64,000 nt of DNA from Streptomyces sp. HNM0575. GTDB taxonomy: Bacteria; Actinomycetota; Actinomycetes; Streptomycetales; Streptomycetaceae. The position numbers were made by a program, and so were the translations under genes. Shown here piece by piece: positions 17,973-27,619 of the stretch. The notes beneath the pieces are model-generated. The model saw nothing but the letters and a program-made list of their open reading frames with translations, ran no database searches and had not been told where the DNA came from. The stretch's first letter is position 1, and each line of letters begins with the position of its first letter. The stretch lies in NCBI RefSeq assembly GCF_012726265.1, contig NZ_JAASAG010000001.1, positions 682,001 to 746,000 on the forward strand. The letters run 5' to 3'.

Positions 17973-18737
17973 ATGGGTCGTCTCGTGCCGGCCGTGACCA
18001 GGGCCCTGGACGTGCTGGAGCTCTTCCTCGACTGCGAAGAGACCCTCTCCGCCCCGGAGATCACCCGCAGGCTCCGGCTGCCCCGTACGACGGTGCACGA
18101 GCTGGTGACCACGCTCACCGCGCGCAGCTATCTGGAACAGCCGCCGGACCGGCCGGGACGCTACCGGCTCGGCGTCCGCGGCTACCAGCTGGGCAGCCGG
18201 TACGCCGAGCAGCTCGATCTGGCGGCCGAGGGGCACCGCGTGGCGCGCAGCGTCGCCGACACGTGCGACGAGACCGTGCACGTGGCGATCCTCGAAGGCC
18301 CCGACGTCATCTACATCGCGAAGGTCGACAGCACGCACGCGGTGCGCATGGTCTCCGCCGCCGGGCGCCGGCTGCCCGCCCACTGCACCGCCGTCGGCAA
18401 GATGCTGCTCGCGTCGCTCCCCGAGGAGGACCTGGAGGCGACGCTGGCGGCCGCAGGGCCGCTCACCGCGATGACGCCGGGCTCCATCACGTCGCCGGAG
18501 GAGCTGCGCAAGGCGCTGGCACGGATCCGCGAGCGCGGCGTCGCCGTGGAGCAGCAGGAGTCCAACCCGGATGTGAGCTGCGTGGCGGCGCCCGTACGGG
18601 ATGCGAGCGGGAAGTCCGTTGCGGCGCTGAGCATTTCGGTGCCCACGGTCCGGTGGAGCGAGGAGCGCCGGGACGAGCTGGCGGACCTGGCGGTCAAGGG
18701 CGCGGCGGAGCTGTCGTGCCGGCTCGGGCACCGTTGA
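17973..18737 (+). CDS. IclR-family transcriptional regulator
   Basis: 254 aa. N-terminal winged HTH (residues ~5-65: RALDVLELFLD, LSAPEITRRLRLPRTTVHELVTTL), then the IclR effector domain with GRRLPAHCTAVGKMLLASLP and the SCVAAPVRD segment. These bind small organic acids or sugars. The next gene, an SMP-30 lactonase, is the likely target and the two probably form an operon with a 136-bp gap. ATG at 17973 has AAGGGGAGGG 9 nt upstream; an in-frame TTG at 17907 adds residues with no family match. Confidence 0.9.
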   Translation: MGRLVPAVTRALDVLELFLDCEETLSAPEITRRLRLPRTTVHELVTTLTARSYLEQPPDRPGRYRLGVRGYQLGSRYAEQLDLAAEGHRVARSVADTCDETVHVAILEGPDVIYIAKVDSTHAVRMVSAAGRRLPAHCTAVGKMLLASLPEEDLEATLAAAGPLTAMTPGSITSPEELRKALARIRERGVAVEQQESNPDVSCVAAPVRDASGKSVAALSISVPTVRWSEERRDELADLAVKGAAELSCRLGHR

Positions 18738-18873
18738 CGCCCGCACGCGGGAGACGTACGCACGACAGCACGCGCACCCGTCCGCCGGACATGGCCCGTG
18801 GGCGAGGGGCGCGCAGACACCGGCCCGGAGACACCGGCCCCGAGAGCGGGTGCCCGGGCCTGCGGAGGAAGGG

Positions 18874-19770
18874 ATGAGCGGCGTGCGGGAGAGGGCAGCG
18901 GCAGGGACAGAGGTGGCGGTGGCCGTACGGACACCGGCGTGGCTCGGCGAGGGCCCGACCTGGGACGGCGCACGTGAGCTGCTGATCTGGGTGGACATCC
19001 TCAACTCCCGTGTGCATACGTACGATCCGTCCCGCGGCGGCCGCACGGTCATGGCGACGGAACAGCACGTCGGCGCAGCGAAGCCCAGGGCGGGCGGCGG
19101 CCTCGTCGTCAACCTCCGTGACGGCATCGGCCTCTACGGCCCGGACGGCGGCTTCTCGTGGCTGCACCGCGAGGTCGTGCCCGGGCGCCGGGGCAACGAC
19201 GCGGCCGTGGCTCCCGACGGCGCGCTGTGGGCGGGAACCATGGCGTACAACGAACTGGCGGGCGGAGGCGACCTCAAGCGCGTGACCGGCGACGGCTCCA
19301 CGGTGACCGTGCTGCCGGACGTCACGGTCAGCAACGGCATCGGCTGGAGCCCCGACGGCTCGCTGATGTACTACAACGACACCCCGACCCGCCGGATCGA
19401 CGTCTTCGACGTGCCTGCCGGGGACGGGAGTTCGGGTGCGGACGTCTCGGGGCGGCGGACGTTCGCGGAGATCGAGCAGGGCGCGGGCTACCCCGACGGG
19501 CTGACCGTCGACGCCGACGGCTGCGTCTGGGTCGCGCTGTGGGACGGCGCCGCCCTGCGCCGCTACACGCCGGACGGAAGGCTGGAGCGCACGATCGGCC
19601 TGCCCGTGCCGCGTCCGACGGCGTGCGCCTTCGGCGGCGCGGATCTGCGGGATCTGTATGTGACGACGGCGAGTGCGGGGGCCGACCCCTCGGCGTATCC
19701 GCTGGCCGGATCGCTGCTCGTGCTGCCCGGGGCCGAACAGGGGCTGCCGCAGGCGGCGTTCGCGGGCTGA
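18874..19770 (+). CDS. SMP-30/gluconolactonase family protein
   Basis: 298 aa six-bladed propeller lactonase that opens sugar lactones to aldonic acids. Metal-binding and catalytic positions can be followed: Glu in WLGEGPTW, Asn in RGNDAAVAPDG, Asn in VSNGIGWSPDG and Asp in GYPDGLTVDADG. ATG follows GGAGGAAGG. Paired with the IclR regulator upstream, suggesting an inducible sugar-oxidation step; the lactone is unknown. Confidence 0.88.
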   Translation: MSGVRERAAAGTEVAVAVRTPAWLGEGPTWDGARELLIWVDILNSRVHTYDPSRGGRTVMATEQHVGAAKPRAGGGLVVNLRDGIGLYGPDGGFSWLHREVVPGRRGNDAAVAPDGALWAGTMAYNELAGGGDLKRVTGDGSTVTVLPDVTVSNGIGWSPDGSLMYYNDTPTRRIDVFDVPAGDGSSGADVSGRRTFAEIEQGAGYPDGLTVDADGCVWVALWDGAALRRYTPDGRLERTIGLPVPRPTACAFGGADLRDLYVTTASAGADPSAYPLAGSLLVLPGAEQGLPQAAFAG

Positions 19771-19863
19771 CGGAGCCGGAGGGGCCCGGCGCGTGGACAC
19801 CGGGCGCGCCGACTCGGGCCTGGCGTCGGCGCCGGGGCCGGGACCATGCCCCGGCCTCCGGCG

Positions 19864-20469
19864 TCAGCCCCGCTTCGCGCCCTCTCCCTTCGTGCCTTCT
19901 CCCTTTGCGCCCCCGTCTCCCTTTGTGCCGGAGTCCTTCGCTCCTTCGTCCTTCTCGGCTGCGGTCTTCGCGCCCTCCTCGTCCGTGTCCTCTTCGCCGA
20001 GCATGCGCTGCAACAGGTCGCGCAGCAGCGTCCGTTCGAGAGGCGTGAGACCGGCCAGCGGCTCGCGGGCGAAGTCGAGGGCGGCGCGAAGCCGCCGGGC
20101 CAGATCCATGCCGTCGTCCGTGGCCGCGGCGAGCTTCACGCGCCGGTCCGCGGGATCGGGGCGGCGGACCGCGAGACCGCGCGACTCCAGGCGGTCCACT
20201 ATCCCCGTCACGTTCGACGGCTCGCACTTCAGCGTCCGCGCGACCTGGCGCATCGGCGTCGGCTCGTGCGCCAGCAGGGCGAGCACGCGGGCCTGGGCGC
20301 CGGTCAGCGAATGATCGGCCGCCGCCAGCTCGTACTCCTCGTGATACCGGGCGACGACCGTGCCGATCAGCTCGACGACCTCGCGCGTGACGGGGTCGGG
20401 GTCCGGGGCGGGTCTGCGGGTGCTCGCGGGGGCGTCTGCGCGGGCACCGGCGGTGGTGTGGGGGGCCAT
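19864..20469 (-). CDS. MarR-family regulator with Lys/Glu/Gly-rich tail
   Basis: 201 aa. MarR fold residues ~25-150 with winged HTH (ARVLALLAHEPTPMRQVARTL, KCEPSNVTGIVDRLE, wing VRRPDPADRRVKLAAAT). One cysteine lies at the start of the recognition helix, in LKCEPSN. The last ~45 residues are low complexity (EGAKTAAEKDEGAKDSG and GEGTKGEGAKRG) and not part of the family. Divergent from the MDR oxidoreductase, with a 22-bp inverted repeat between them. It may sense oxidants or electrophiles and control that gene and possibly ohr. Confidence 0.9.
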   Translation of the reverse strand: MAPHTTAGARADAPASTRRPAPDPDPVTREVVELIGTVVARYHEEYELAAADHSLTGAQARVLALLAHEPTPMRQVARTLKCEPSNVTGIVDRLESRGLAVRRPDPADRRVKLAAATDDGMDLARRLRAALDFAREPLAGLTPLERTLLRDLLQRMLGEEDTDEEGAKTAAEKDEGAKDSGTKGDGGAKGEGTKGEGAKRG

Positions 20470-20489
20470 GGGGGCAGTCTAGCTCTTTG

Positions 20490-20542
20490 CTTGACAACAT
20501 GAAATATCAAGGTGCAGAGTTCTTTCAGTACATGAAACATAT
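20490..20542. promoter_or_regulatory. Candidate MarR operator and oxidoreductase promoter
   Basis: In the MarR/MDR intergenic region: inverted repeat CTTGA-N12-TCAAG (20490-20511) that contains a rightward TTGACA (20491-20496), and a second ACATGAAA-type box (20530-20542) repeating the centre of the first (20497-20507), 33 bp apart. Unusually A/T-rich for the window. Confidence 0.55.
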
Positions 20543-20560
20543 CCGTCGAGAGGCCCCCAC

Positions 20561-21589
20561 ATGAGCTCGCCCGAATCCCTCCCTTCGACAGGCCGCGAAT
20601 GGCACCTCGTCTCCCGGCCCGAAGGCTGGCCCGTCCCAGGCGACTTCGCGCTGCGTGAAGCCCCCGTCGAGGCGCCCGGCGAGGGCGAGGTCCTGGTGCG
20701 GAACCTGTATCTGTCCGTCGACCCGTACATGCGCGGCCGGATGAACGATGTGAAGTCGTATGTCCCGCCCTTCAAGCTGGACGAGCCCATGACCGGCGGC
20801 GCCGTCGGCATAGTCGTCGCCTCGCAGGCCGAGGGGTTCGCCCCCGGCGACCATGTGCTCCACGACCTGGGCTGGCGGGAGTTCGCCAGGCTCCGTGCGA
20901 AGTACGCCACCAAGATCTCTCCCGAACTCGCCCCGCTCACCAGCTACTTGGGCGTGCTCGGCATGCCGGGCCTCACGGCGTACGCCGGCCTGCTGGAGGT
21001 GGCGTCGATGCAGAAGGACGACGCCGTCTTCGTCTCCGGCGCCGCCGGCGCCGTCGGCAGCCAGGTCGGGCAGATCGCGAAGCTCAAGGGCGCCTCGCGG
21101 GTGATCGGCAGCGCGGGCTCGGACGAGAAGGTCCGTCTGCTCACCGAGGAGTACGGGTTCGACGCCGCCTTCAACTACAAGTCGGGCTCTGTGACCGAGC
21201 AGTTGAAGGAGGCCGCGCCCTCCGGCATCGACGTCTACTTCGACAATGTCGGCGGGGATCATCTGGAGGCGGCCATCAACAGGCTCAACGTGCACGGCCG
21301 CGCCACGATCTGCGGCATGATCTCGCAGTACAACTCCACGGAGCCGCCCGCGGCGCCGCGGAATCTCGCCATGGTCATCGGCAAGCGGCTGCGTCTTCAG
21401 GGCATGCTCGTGATGGACCACCAGGACCTGATGCCGCAGTTCTTCGAAGAGGTCTCCGGCTGGGTCCGCTCGGGCGAGCTGAAGTACCGCGAGACGCTCG
21501 TCGAGGGCATCGAGCAGGCCGCGGACGCCTTCCTCGGGCTGCTCAAGGGGGAGAACACCGGCAAGATGATCGTCGGTCTCGCCGACTGA
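20561..21589 (+). CDS. Zinc-free MDR NADP-dependent oxidoreductase (CurA/PTGR type)
   Basis: 342 aa. Medium-chain reductase of the double-bond/quinone reductase class: N-terminal substrate domain with LYLSVDPYMRGRM, nucleotide-binding loop SGAAGAVGSQVGQIAK, and IDVYFDNVGGDHLEAA. No zinc ligands. Reduces activated C=C bonds of enones or quinones with NADPH, a common defence against electrophiles. Divergent from MarR, upstream of ohr. Confidence 0.9.
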   Translation: MSSPESLPSTGREWHLVSRPEGWPVPGDFALREAPVEAPGEGEVLVRNLYLSVDPYMRGRMNDVKSYVPPFKLDEPMTGGAVGIVVASQAEGFAPGDHVLHDLGWREFARLRAKYATKISPELAPLTSYLGVLGMPGLTAYAGLLEVASMQKDDAVFVSGAAGAVGSQVGQIAKLKGASRVIGSAGSDEKVRLLTEEYGFDAAFNYKSGSVTEQLKEAAPSGIDVYFDNVGGDHLEAAINRLNVHGRATICGMISQYNSTEPPAAPRNLAMVIGKRLRLQGMLVMDHQDLMPQFFEEVSGWVRSGELKYRETLVEGIEQAADAFLGLLKGENTGKMIVGLAD

Positions 21590-21591
21590 CA

Positions 21592-21609
21592 CCGGTCGCA
21601 CGCGACCGG
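21592..21609 (+). terminator. Short hairpin after the MDR oxidoreductase
   Basis: CCGGTCG-CACG-CGACCGG starting 3 nt after the stop codon; possible terminator or attenuator before ohr. Confidence 0.45.
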
Positions 21610-21708
21610 ACGACCCACGTACAACAGGAGTCACACCGGGCCCAGTTCAAGCCCCGCCCACAGGGGTGCGGGACCCGGCAGACGCCATCCCTACAGGAGG
21701 ATCCATCC

Positions 21709-22137
21709 ATGTCCGTCCAGCCCGTCGACGTCAAGTACACCGCCGTGGCCACTGCTGAGAACGGCCGCGACGGCCGCGTCGCAAGCGACGACGGCCACAT
21801 CGACGTCGTGGTCAACCCGCCGAAGGAGCTCGGCGGCAGCGGCGAAGGCACCAACCCGGAGCAGCTGTTCGCCGCCGGGTACAGCGCCTGCTTCCAGAGC
21901 GCGCTCGGAGTCGTGGCCCGCAAGGAGAAGGCCGACATCTCGGGGTCGACGGTGACGGCCCGGGTCGGCATAGGCAGCACCCCCGAGGGCGGCTTCGGCC
22001 TGACGGTCGCGCTGGAGGCGCACATACCCAACGTCGACGAGGCCACCGCCAAGGACCTGCTGGAAAAGGCCCACCAGGTCTGCCCGTACTCCAACGCCAC
22101 CCGCGGCAACATCGAGGTCAGCCTCGGCACCGCCTGA
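21709..22137 (+). CDS. ohr: Organic hydroperoxide resistance protein (Ohr/OsmC family)
   Basis: Thiol peroxidase reducing organic and lipid hydroperoxides. 142 aa, the usual Ohr length. The two redox cysteines are present in YSACFQSAL and HQVCPYSNATRGN, and the N-terminal Arg-containing segment (NGRDGRVAS) is in place. AGGAGG precedes the ATG. Ohr genes usually sit next to a MarR-type regulator (OhrR); a MarR gene lies 1.2 kb upstream across the oxidoreductase, supporting common control. Confidence 0.95.
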   Translation: MSVQPVDVKYTAVATAENGRDGRVASDDGHIDVVVNPPKELGGSGEGTNPEQLFAAGYSACFQSALGVVARKEKADISGSTVTARVGIGSTPEGGFGLTVALEAHIPNVDEATAKDLLEKAHQVCPYSNATRGNIEVSLGTA

Positions 22138-22148
22138 GTCCGGCGCCG

Positions 22149-22208
22149 CCCCGCACGCGTGCGGGGAGTGCAGACGCGAGGGCCGCGCGGCGATGCCGTG
22201 CGGCCCTC
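22149..22208. terminator. Double hairpin between converging ohr and importer permease
   Basis: First an 18-bp perfect palindrome (22149-22166, CCCCGCACG and its complement), then GAGGGCCGC-N13-GCGGCCCTC (22178-22208) with a small inner GGC-GAT-GCC stem. Likely ends ohr transcription. Confidence 0.7.
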
Positions 22209-22265
22209 GTCGTTCTCCAGTGCCGGCGAGCCGGGGCGCGGGCGCCCTCGGCGCTCCCAACCGGC

Positions 22266-22362
22266 GCTTCCGCGCCGCGCCTTGGGGCTTCCGCGCCGCG
22301 ACCCGGCGCCACGAACCGACCCTTCGCTACGAGCCGATCCCGCGCTACGAACCGACCCTGCG
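22266..22362. repeat. Tandem repeats at the 3' end of the sugar permease gene
   Basis: The last 18 bp of the permease gene (TACGAACCGACCCTGCGC, including the stop) recur twice more downstream with 2-4 changes (about 22309-22344), and GCTTCCGCGCCGCG occurs twice just beyond. Confidence 0.7.
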
Positions 22363-23610
22363 CTTGTTCCACACGTCGAAGCCGACGGCCGCCAGCAGCA
22401 CCAGCCCCTTGATGACCTGCTGGTAGTCGGTGCCGATGCCGACCAGCGACATGCCGTTGTTGAGAACGCCCAGCACCAGACCGCCGATCACCGCGCCGAG
22501 CACGGTGCCCACGCCGCCGCTCATCGAGGCGCCGCCGATGAACGCGGCGGCGATGGCCTCCAGTTCGAAGTTGATGCCCGCCTGCGGGGTGCCCGCGTTG
22601 AGGCGCGCCGCGTACACACAGCCGGCGAGAGCCGCGAGCAGCCCCATGTTCACGAACACCATGAAGGTGACCCGCTTGTCCTTGACGCCCGAGAGCTTTG
22701 CCGCGGCCTTGTTGCCGCCGAGCGCGTACACATGGCGTCCGACCACGGCGTTGCGCATCACGAAGCCCAGCCCGATCAGGAGCACACACATGATCAGCAG
22801 CACCACCGGCACACCGTGGTAGCTGGCCAGCGTCAGCGTGAAGGCCACCACGGCGGCCACGATCGCGGTGCACTTCAGCACCCAGAGGTTGAACGGCAGC
22901 ACCTCCAGTTCGTACGCGGCCTGCCGGCGCCTGTCCCGCCACTCCTGCACGAGTACGAAGGCGATGACGACGAGCCCGATGACGAGCGTGGGGTTGTGGT
23001 ACTGCGTGTAGGGACCCATCTCCGGGATGAAGCCCTGCGCGATCTCCTGGAAGCCCCTCGGGAAGGGCGCGATGGACTGGCCCTCCAGCAGGATCTGCGT
23101 ACCGCCGCGGAAGAGCAGCATCCCCGCGAGCGTCACGATGAAGGAGGGGATGCCGACGTAGGCGATCCAGAAGCCCTGCCAGGCGCCGGCGGCGGCACCG
23201 ATCAGCAGCGAGAGCACCAGAGCGAGCACCCATGGCATGTCGTGCTTGACCATCATCACCGCGGCGGCCGCGCCCACGAAGGCGGCCAGCGAACCGACGG
23301 ACAGGTCGATATGGCCCGCGATGATGACGATCATCATGCCCATGGCCAGGATCAGGATGTAGCTGTTCTGCTGGACGATGTTGGAGACGTTGTTCGGCAG
23401 CAGCAGCGAGCCGTCGGTCCAGATCTGGAACAGCACGACGATGAGCGCGAGTGCGACGAGCATGCCGTACTGGCGCATGTTGTTGCGGACGGCGTCCAGC
23501 AGGAGCGCCCCCGCGGACGCGCCGCCGGAGTCCGGGCCCGGCTCCGGACCGGAGCCGGCAGGAGGCTGCGAAGTCCCGCCGGACTGAGTGGAGGTGTCTG
23601 TCGATGTCAT
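22345..23610 (-). CDS. Sugar ABC importer permease (XylH/MmsB/GguB-like)
   Basis: 421 aa, about ten membrane helices. Conserved EAA-like segment AIAAAFIGGASMSGGVGTVLGA and IGGLVLGVLNNGMSLVGIGTDYQQVIKG near the C-terminus are typical of monosaccharide permeases of the RbsC/XylH class. A hydrophilic Ser/Gly/Pro leader of ~35 residues precedes the first helix. Last gene of the leftward operon, 9 nt after the ATPase gene; GAGGG precedes ATG. Confidence 0.93.
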   Translation of the reverse strand: MTSTDTSTQSGGTSQPPAGSGPEPGPDSGGASAGALLLDAVRNNMRQYGMLVALALIVVLFQIWTDGSLLLPNNVSNIVQQNSYILILAMGMMIVIIAGHIDLSVGSLAAFVGAAAAVMMVKHDMPWVLALVLSLLIGAAAGAWQGFWIAYVGIPSFIVTLAGMLLFRGGTQILLEGQSIAPFPRGFQEIAQGFIPEMGPYTQYHNPTLVIGLVVIAFVLVQEWRDRRRQAAYELEVLPFNLWVLKCTAIVAAVVAFTLTLASYHGVPVVLLIMCVLLIGLGFVMRNAVVGRHVYALGGNKAAAKLSGVKDKRVTFMVFVNMGLLAALAGCVYAARLNAGTPQAGINFELEAIAAAFIGGASMSGGVGTVLGAVIGGLVLGVLNNGMSLVGIGTDYQQVIKGLVLLAAVGFDVWNKRRVGS

Positions 23611-23619
23611 GGTCGGCCC

Positions 23620-25266
23620 TCAGCTCTTGTCGCTCGCGCCGTCGGCGGGGTTGGTGGTGCCGGTCGTCGTGCCGGTGTCCAGGGATTCGGTCATGTGCCG
23701 CATCAGCAGCTCCTGCGTCGCTTCCTCACGCGTGACCTCGCCGGTGAGCCGTCCCGCCGACATGGTGTAGATGCGGTCGCACATGCCCAGCAGTTCGGGC
23801 AGTTCGGAGGAGATGAAGACGACGGCCTTGCCGTCCGCGGCGAGCTTGTCGATGACGGAGTAGATCTCGTACTTCGCGCCGACGTCGATGCCGCGCGTCG
23901 GCTCGTCGAGGATGAGCACCTCGGGCTCGGCGTGTATCCACTTGCTCAGCACGACCTTCTGCTGATTGCCGCCGCTGAGCCGCTGCACCTGCTCGTGGAC
24001 CGTGGGCGCCTTGATGTTCATCGACTTGCGGAAGCGCTCGGCGACCCGCCGCTCCTCGTGCTCGTCGACGACGCCGCGCCGGGCGAGACCGCCGAGGGAG
24101 GCGAGGGAGATGTTCCGGTTGATGTCGTCGATGAGGTTGAGCCCGTAGGTCTTGCGGTCCTCGGTGACATATGCGATGCCGTGCGAGATCGCCTCCGGCA
24201 CGGTACGGACGGAGACTTCACGCCCCGACACGGACACGGTGCCGCTCTCGTAGACACCGTAGGAACGCCCGAAGACGTTCATCGCCAGCTCGGTGCGCCC
24301 CGCGCCCATCAGCCCGGCGATGCCCAGGATCTCCCCGCGCCGCACCTCCAGCGAGACGTCGTCGACGACCTTGCGCTGATGGTCGATGGGATGGCGTACG
24401 GTCCAGCCGGACACCGCCATGGCGACCCGGCCCGCGTCCTCCCCCTCGTACGGGGTGCGCGGCGGGAAGCGCTGGTCAAGGTCGCGGCCCACCATCCCGC
24501 GGATGATGCGGTCCTCGGATATCTCCGGCTCGTCGTCCGGGTGTTCGCGCACCGTGAGCGTCTCGATCGTGCGGCCGTCGCGCAGGATCGTCACGGAGTC
24601 CGCGATGTGGCGGATCTCGTTCAGCTTGTGCGAGATGACGATGCAGGCGATGCCCTGGCCGCGCAGCTCCCGTATCAGCTCCAGCAGCTTGCGGCTGTCT
24701 TCGTCGTTGAGCGCGGCGGTCGGCTCGTCGAGGATCAGCAGCCGCACCTCCTTGGACAGCGCCTTCGCGATCTCCACCAGCTGCTGCTTGCCGACACCGA
24801 TGTCGGCGATGCGCGTCTGCGGCTTGTCCGGCAGACCGACCCGCTTCAGCAGCGCGTCGGCACGCCGCAGGGTCTCTCCCCAGCTGATGACGCCGCGGGT
24901 GGCGTGCTCGTTGCCGAGGAAGATGTTCTCGGCGAGGGAGAGAAAGGGCACCAGGGCGAGTTCCTGGTGGATGATGACGATGCCGCGCTGCTCGCTCGCC
25001 CGTATGTCCTTGAAGGCGCAGGGCTCGCCGTCGAAGAGGATCTCGCCGTCGTAACTCCCGTGCGGATGCACGCCGCTGAGGACCTTCACCAGCGTCGACT
25101 TGCCCGCGCCGTTCTCGCCGCAGACCGCGTGGATCTCACCGGCGCGCACCGTGAGATTGACGTCCGACAGTGCCGTGACCCCGGGGAAGGTCTTGGTGAT
25201 CCCGCGCATCTCCAGCACGTTGCCGCCCGTGTCGGCCGGCGCCGACTGCTCTGCCGGGGCCGTCAC
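23620..25266 (-). CDS. Sugar ABC importer ATPase, tandem domains (XylG/MmsA/GguA-like)
   Basis: 548 aa with two fused nucleotide-binding domains. Domain 1: Walker [10 protein letters not shown] and Walker [13 protein letters not shown]. Domain 2: degenerate Walker [11 protein letters not shown], signature LSGGNQQK and [15 protein letters not shown]. The split canonical/degenerate pattern is standard for this importer class. The GTG start at 25266 overlaps the stop of the binding-protein gene by 4 nt (GTGA). A much longer open frame runs upstream but overlaps the binding-protein gene in the wrong frame and is rejected. Confidence 0.94.
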   Translation of the reverse strand: MTAPAEQSAPADTGGNVLEMRGITKTFPGVTALSDVNLTVRAGEIHAVCGENGAGKSTLVKVLSGVHPHGSYDGEILFDGEPCAFKDIRASEQRGIVIIHQELALVPFLSLAENIFLGNEHATRGVISWGETLRRADALLKRVGLPDKPQTRIADIGVGKQQLVEIAKALSKEVRLLILDEPTAALNDEDSRKLLELIRELRGQGIACIVISHKLNEIRHIADSVTILRDGRTIETLTVREHPDDEPEISEDRIIRGMVGRDLDQRFPPRTPYEGEDAGRVAMAVSGWTVRHPIDHQRKVVDDVSLEVRRGEILGIAGLMGAGRTELAMNVFGRSYGVYESGTVSVSGREVSVRTVPEAISHGIAYVTEDRKTYGLNLIDDINRNISLASLGGLARRGVVDEHEERRVAERFRKSMNIKAPTVHEQVQRLSGGNQQKVVLSKWIHAEPEVLILDEPTRGIDVGAKYEIYSVIDKLAADGKAVVFISSELPELLGMCDRIYTMSAGRLTGEVTREEATQELLMRHMTESLDTGTTTGTTNPADGASDKS

Positions 25267-26429
25267 TTGAGCTGTCCAGCCGTGTAGTAGCCGTCGTCGA
25301 CGAGCCGCTGGGTGTTGGACTTGTCGATGCTCACCGGCTTCAGCAGATACGAGGGGACGATCTTCTTGCCGTTGTCGTATGTCTTGGTGTCGTTGACCTC
25401 GGGCTTCTTGCCGGTCAGCACGGCGTCGCCCATCTGCACCGCCTGCTTGGCGAGTTTGCGGGTGTCCTTGTAGACGGTCTGTGTCTGCTGCCCGCGGATG
25501 ATCGACTTCACCGACGCCAACTCGGCGTCCTGGCCCGTCACCACGGGGAACGGCTTGTCGCCCGTGCCGTATCCGGCGCTCTTCAGGGCGGAGAGGATGC
25601 CGATGGAGATGCCGTCGTACGGGGAGAGGACGGCGTCGACGTCGTCGGAGCCGTAGTTCTTGCTCAGCAGGTCGTCCATGCGCTTCTGCGCCGTGCCGCC
25701 GTCCCAGCGCAGCGTCGTCGCCTGGTTCATCTTCGTCTGCTTGCTGCGGACGTCGAGCTGCCCCTTCTTGATGTACGGGCGGAGCACTTTCATCGCGCCG
25801 TCCCAGAAGAACTTGGTGTTGTTGTCGTCCGGCGAGCCCGCGAACAGCTCGATGTTGAACTTCTCGTCCTTCTTCTCGTCGAGCTTCAGCTTGTCGACGA
25901 TGTAGCCGCCCTGGAGCTCGCCGACGCGCTCGTTGTCGAACGAGGCGTAGTAGTCGACGTTCTTGGTGCCCAGCAGAAGCCGGTCGTAGGAGATGACGGG
26001 GATGTCGGCGTCCTTGGCCCGGCGCAGCACGTCGGTGAGGGCGGAGCCGTCGATGGCGGCGACGACGAGCAGCCGGTGCCCCTTGGCGATCATGTTCTCG
26101 ATCTGGGCGACCTGGTTCTCGACCTTGTCGTCGCCGAACTGGAGGTCCGCCTTGTAGCCGGCGGCCTTGAACTGCCGTGCCATGTTCTTGCCGTCGGCTA
26201 TCCACCGTTCCGAGGACTTGGTCGGCATGGCCAGTCCGATGGTGCCGCCCTTGCCCTTCTCGGCCTTGTAGCGGCTGCCGCCCTTCGCCTCCTGGCCGCA
26301 GGCGGCGAGCGAGGCGGTCAGCAGCGCGGCGGCGGCGACGGCTGCCACGGGTGCGGTGCGCCGCCCTCGTCGTGAACCGGCGGTCGTACGGGTGGGGATA
26401 CGGATGGGGAAACGTGCGGGGATTCCCAT
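25263..26429 (-). CDS. Sugar-binding lipoprotein (ChvE/XylF-like)
   Basis: 388 aa. Lipoprotein signal peptide with Arg-rich n-region and lipobox LAAC (Cys44), then a periplasmic-binding fold: [58 protein letters not shown] and a C-terminal [18 protein letters not shown] segment matching ChvE/XylF proteins that bind xylose, glucose, galactose or arabinose. Delivers sugar to the permease/ATPase encoded just downstream. Starts 3 nt after the upstream gene ends; its RBS lies inside that gene. Confidence 0.93.
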   Translation of the reverse strand: MGIPARFPIRIPTRTTAGSRRGRRTAPVAAVAAAALLTASLAACGQEAKGGSRYKAEKGKGGTIGLAMPTKSSERWIADGKNMARQFKAAGYKADLQFGDDKVENQVAQIENMIAKGHRLLVVAAIDGSALTDVLRRAKDADIPVISYDRLLLGTKNVDYYASFDNERVGELQGGYIVDKLKLDEKKDEKFNIELFAGSPDDNNTKFFWDGAMKVLRPYIKKGQLDVRSKQTKMNQATTLRWDGGTAQKRMDDLLSKNYGSDDVDAVLSPYDGISIGILSALKSAGYGTGDKPFPVVTGQDAELASVKSIIRGQQTQTVYKDTRKLAKQAVQMGDAVLTGKKPEVNDTKTYDNGKKIVPSYLLKPVSIDKSNTQRLVDDGYYTAGQLK

Positions 26430-26432
26430 GTG

Positions 26433-27419
26433 TCAGTTCCTCTCGGGGAGGGGGAAACGCTGGAGCGTGCCGGGCAGTCGTGAGCCCGGTGGAGACATTC
26501 CGCCGTCGGCGCCGAGCCGTGCGAGCAGATCGAGCGCGAGCCTGCCCCGGCGCACCCGTTCGCGGGCGGTGTCGAGGGTCAGGTCGCGCAGGTGAGCGCC
26601 GTACGGGTAGATGCCGGGGGCCTTGCTGAGCCCGAACTTGAGGTAGATCGGGGCGCCTCGCCTGATCAGTTCGGCGGCCTCGTACATCCGTACATAGCCG
26701 CCGAGGTCGTCGGGCGCCTCCAGATAGAAGTCCATCGGGGCGGCGCTGACGCGGCGTATCTCGGTGATCTGGGCGAGCGTCAGATCGGACGGGATGTTGA
26801 GCGAGTCGGCGCCCAGACGCTCGTGCACGCCGTACGCCGCCGGGTTGACCGGGCCGATGAGCGCGGAGACCTTCAGCGTGGTGTCCGCGGGCAGTTCACC
26901 GCTCGCGCGCAGCCGGTGCAGAGTCCACAGCACGCCCTCGTCGGCCACCAGCAGGCAGCGCACGCCCAGTTCGGCCGCGCGCAGCGCGTCCTCGACGCAG
27001 CCGGCGACCGCGTCGTGGCCGCGTGCGCGCAGACCCCCGCCGCCGGAGGCCGTACGGGTGGAGGCGCCGGTGTCCCACGTGCCTCGCGGGCCGGTGAACA
27101 GGCACAGCTCCACGTCGTGCCGGTCGCACTCGCCGGCCATCTCCGTGATCTGCGCGTCGGTCAGCATCCATACGCCGCTGCCCTGACTGACGCGGTGCAC
27201 GGGCACTTCGAGGGAGGCCGCCTCCTTCAGCACGGTGGCGACCGCCTCGGGCCCCTCACAGGAGGGGACTTCGGTGCGCCAGGTGCCGCCGTCGGGAAAG
27301 GTGTGCGGTGAGGCGTCGGCCGGATCGGGGGCCGGGGCGCCCATGCCGAGGGACGCCAGAGCCTCGGCGCCGGGCAGTCGGTACGGTCCGCTGGGCGGGT
27401 CGGTGGATCGGATGCGCAC
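26433..27419 (-). CDS. Conserved protein of the sugar-acid operon, possibly TIM-barrel (U32-peptidase-like)
   Basis: 328 aa. No motif I can assign firmly. Alternating strand/helix segments such as [53 protein letters not shown] and [26 protein letters not shown] suggest a beta/alpha barrel with acidic residues at strand ends; I have a weak memory of similar proteins being labelled U32 peptidase-like. No protease motif is evident. Between a dehydrogenase and the importer in one leftward operon, so an enzymatic or regulatory role in the same sugar pathway is more likely than proteolysis. Function unknown. Confidence 0.6.
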   Translation of the reverse strand: MRIRSTDPPSGPYRLPGAEALASLGMGAPAPDPADASPHTFPDGGTWRTEVPSCEGPEAVATVLKEAASLEVPVHRVSQGSGVWMLTDAQITEMAGECDRHDVELCLFTGPRGTWDTGASTRTASGGGGLRARGHDAVAGCVEDALRAAELGVRCLLVADEGVLWTLHRLRASGELPADTTLKVSALIGPVNPAAYGVHERLGADSLNIPSDLTLAQITEIRRVSAAPMDFYLEAPDDLGGYVRMYEAAELIRRGAPIYLKFGLSKAPGIYPYGAHLRDLTLDTARERVRRGRLALDLLARLGADGGMSPPGSRLPGTLQRFPLPERN

Positions 27420-27619
27420 GGTGCTCCTGATCGGTAGGGGCGGGAGGCGGGAAGGCCGTGGACGGGGCAGGGGCCGGGGGCTCGGGAACCGGAGGGCTCA
27501 AGAGCCGCAGGTTCCAGGGGACTTCGGCGTTCGAGCGCCGGAGGCACGGAGACACCGGTGGTTCACGGACCCTCCGGCACTCGGCGGCTCGGCGGCTCAC
27601 GGACTCGGAGATCGGGGAC

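Noticed and set aside
15651..19127. Very long leftward open frame of 1158 codons
   Set aside because: Only its last 296 codons (from 16541) are the LigD-type polymerase; the remainder runs antisense through ku, iclR and the lactonase gene with no family residues.
22159..25287. 1042-codon rightward frame antisense to the sugar importer
   Set aside because: His/Arg/Asp/Val-rich translation typical of the antisense strand of a real Streptomyces gene; importer genes on the other strand have full motifs.
23620..26205. Apparent fusion of the importer ATPase with an N-terminal 300-residue region
   Set aside because: The extra part is an out-of-frame reading of the binding-protein gene; GTG at 25266 with GTGA coupling is the real start.
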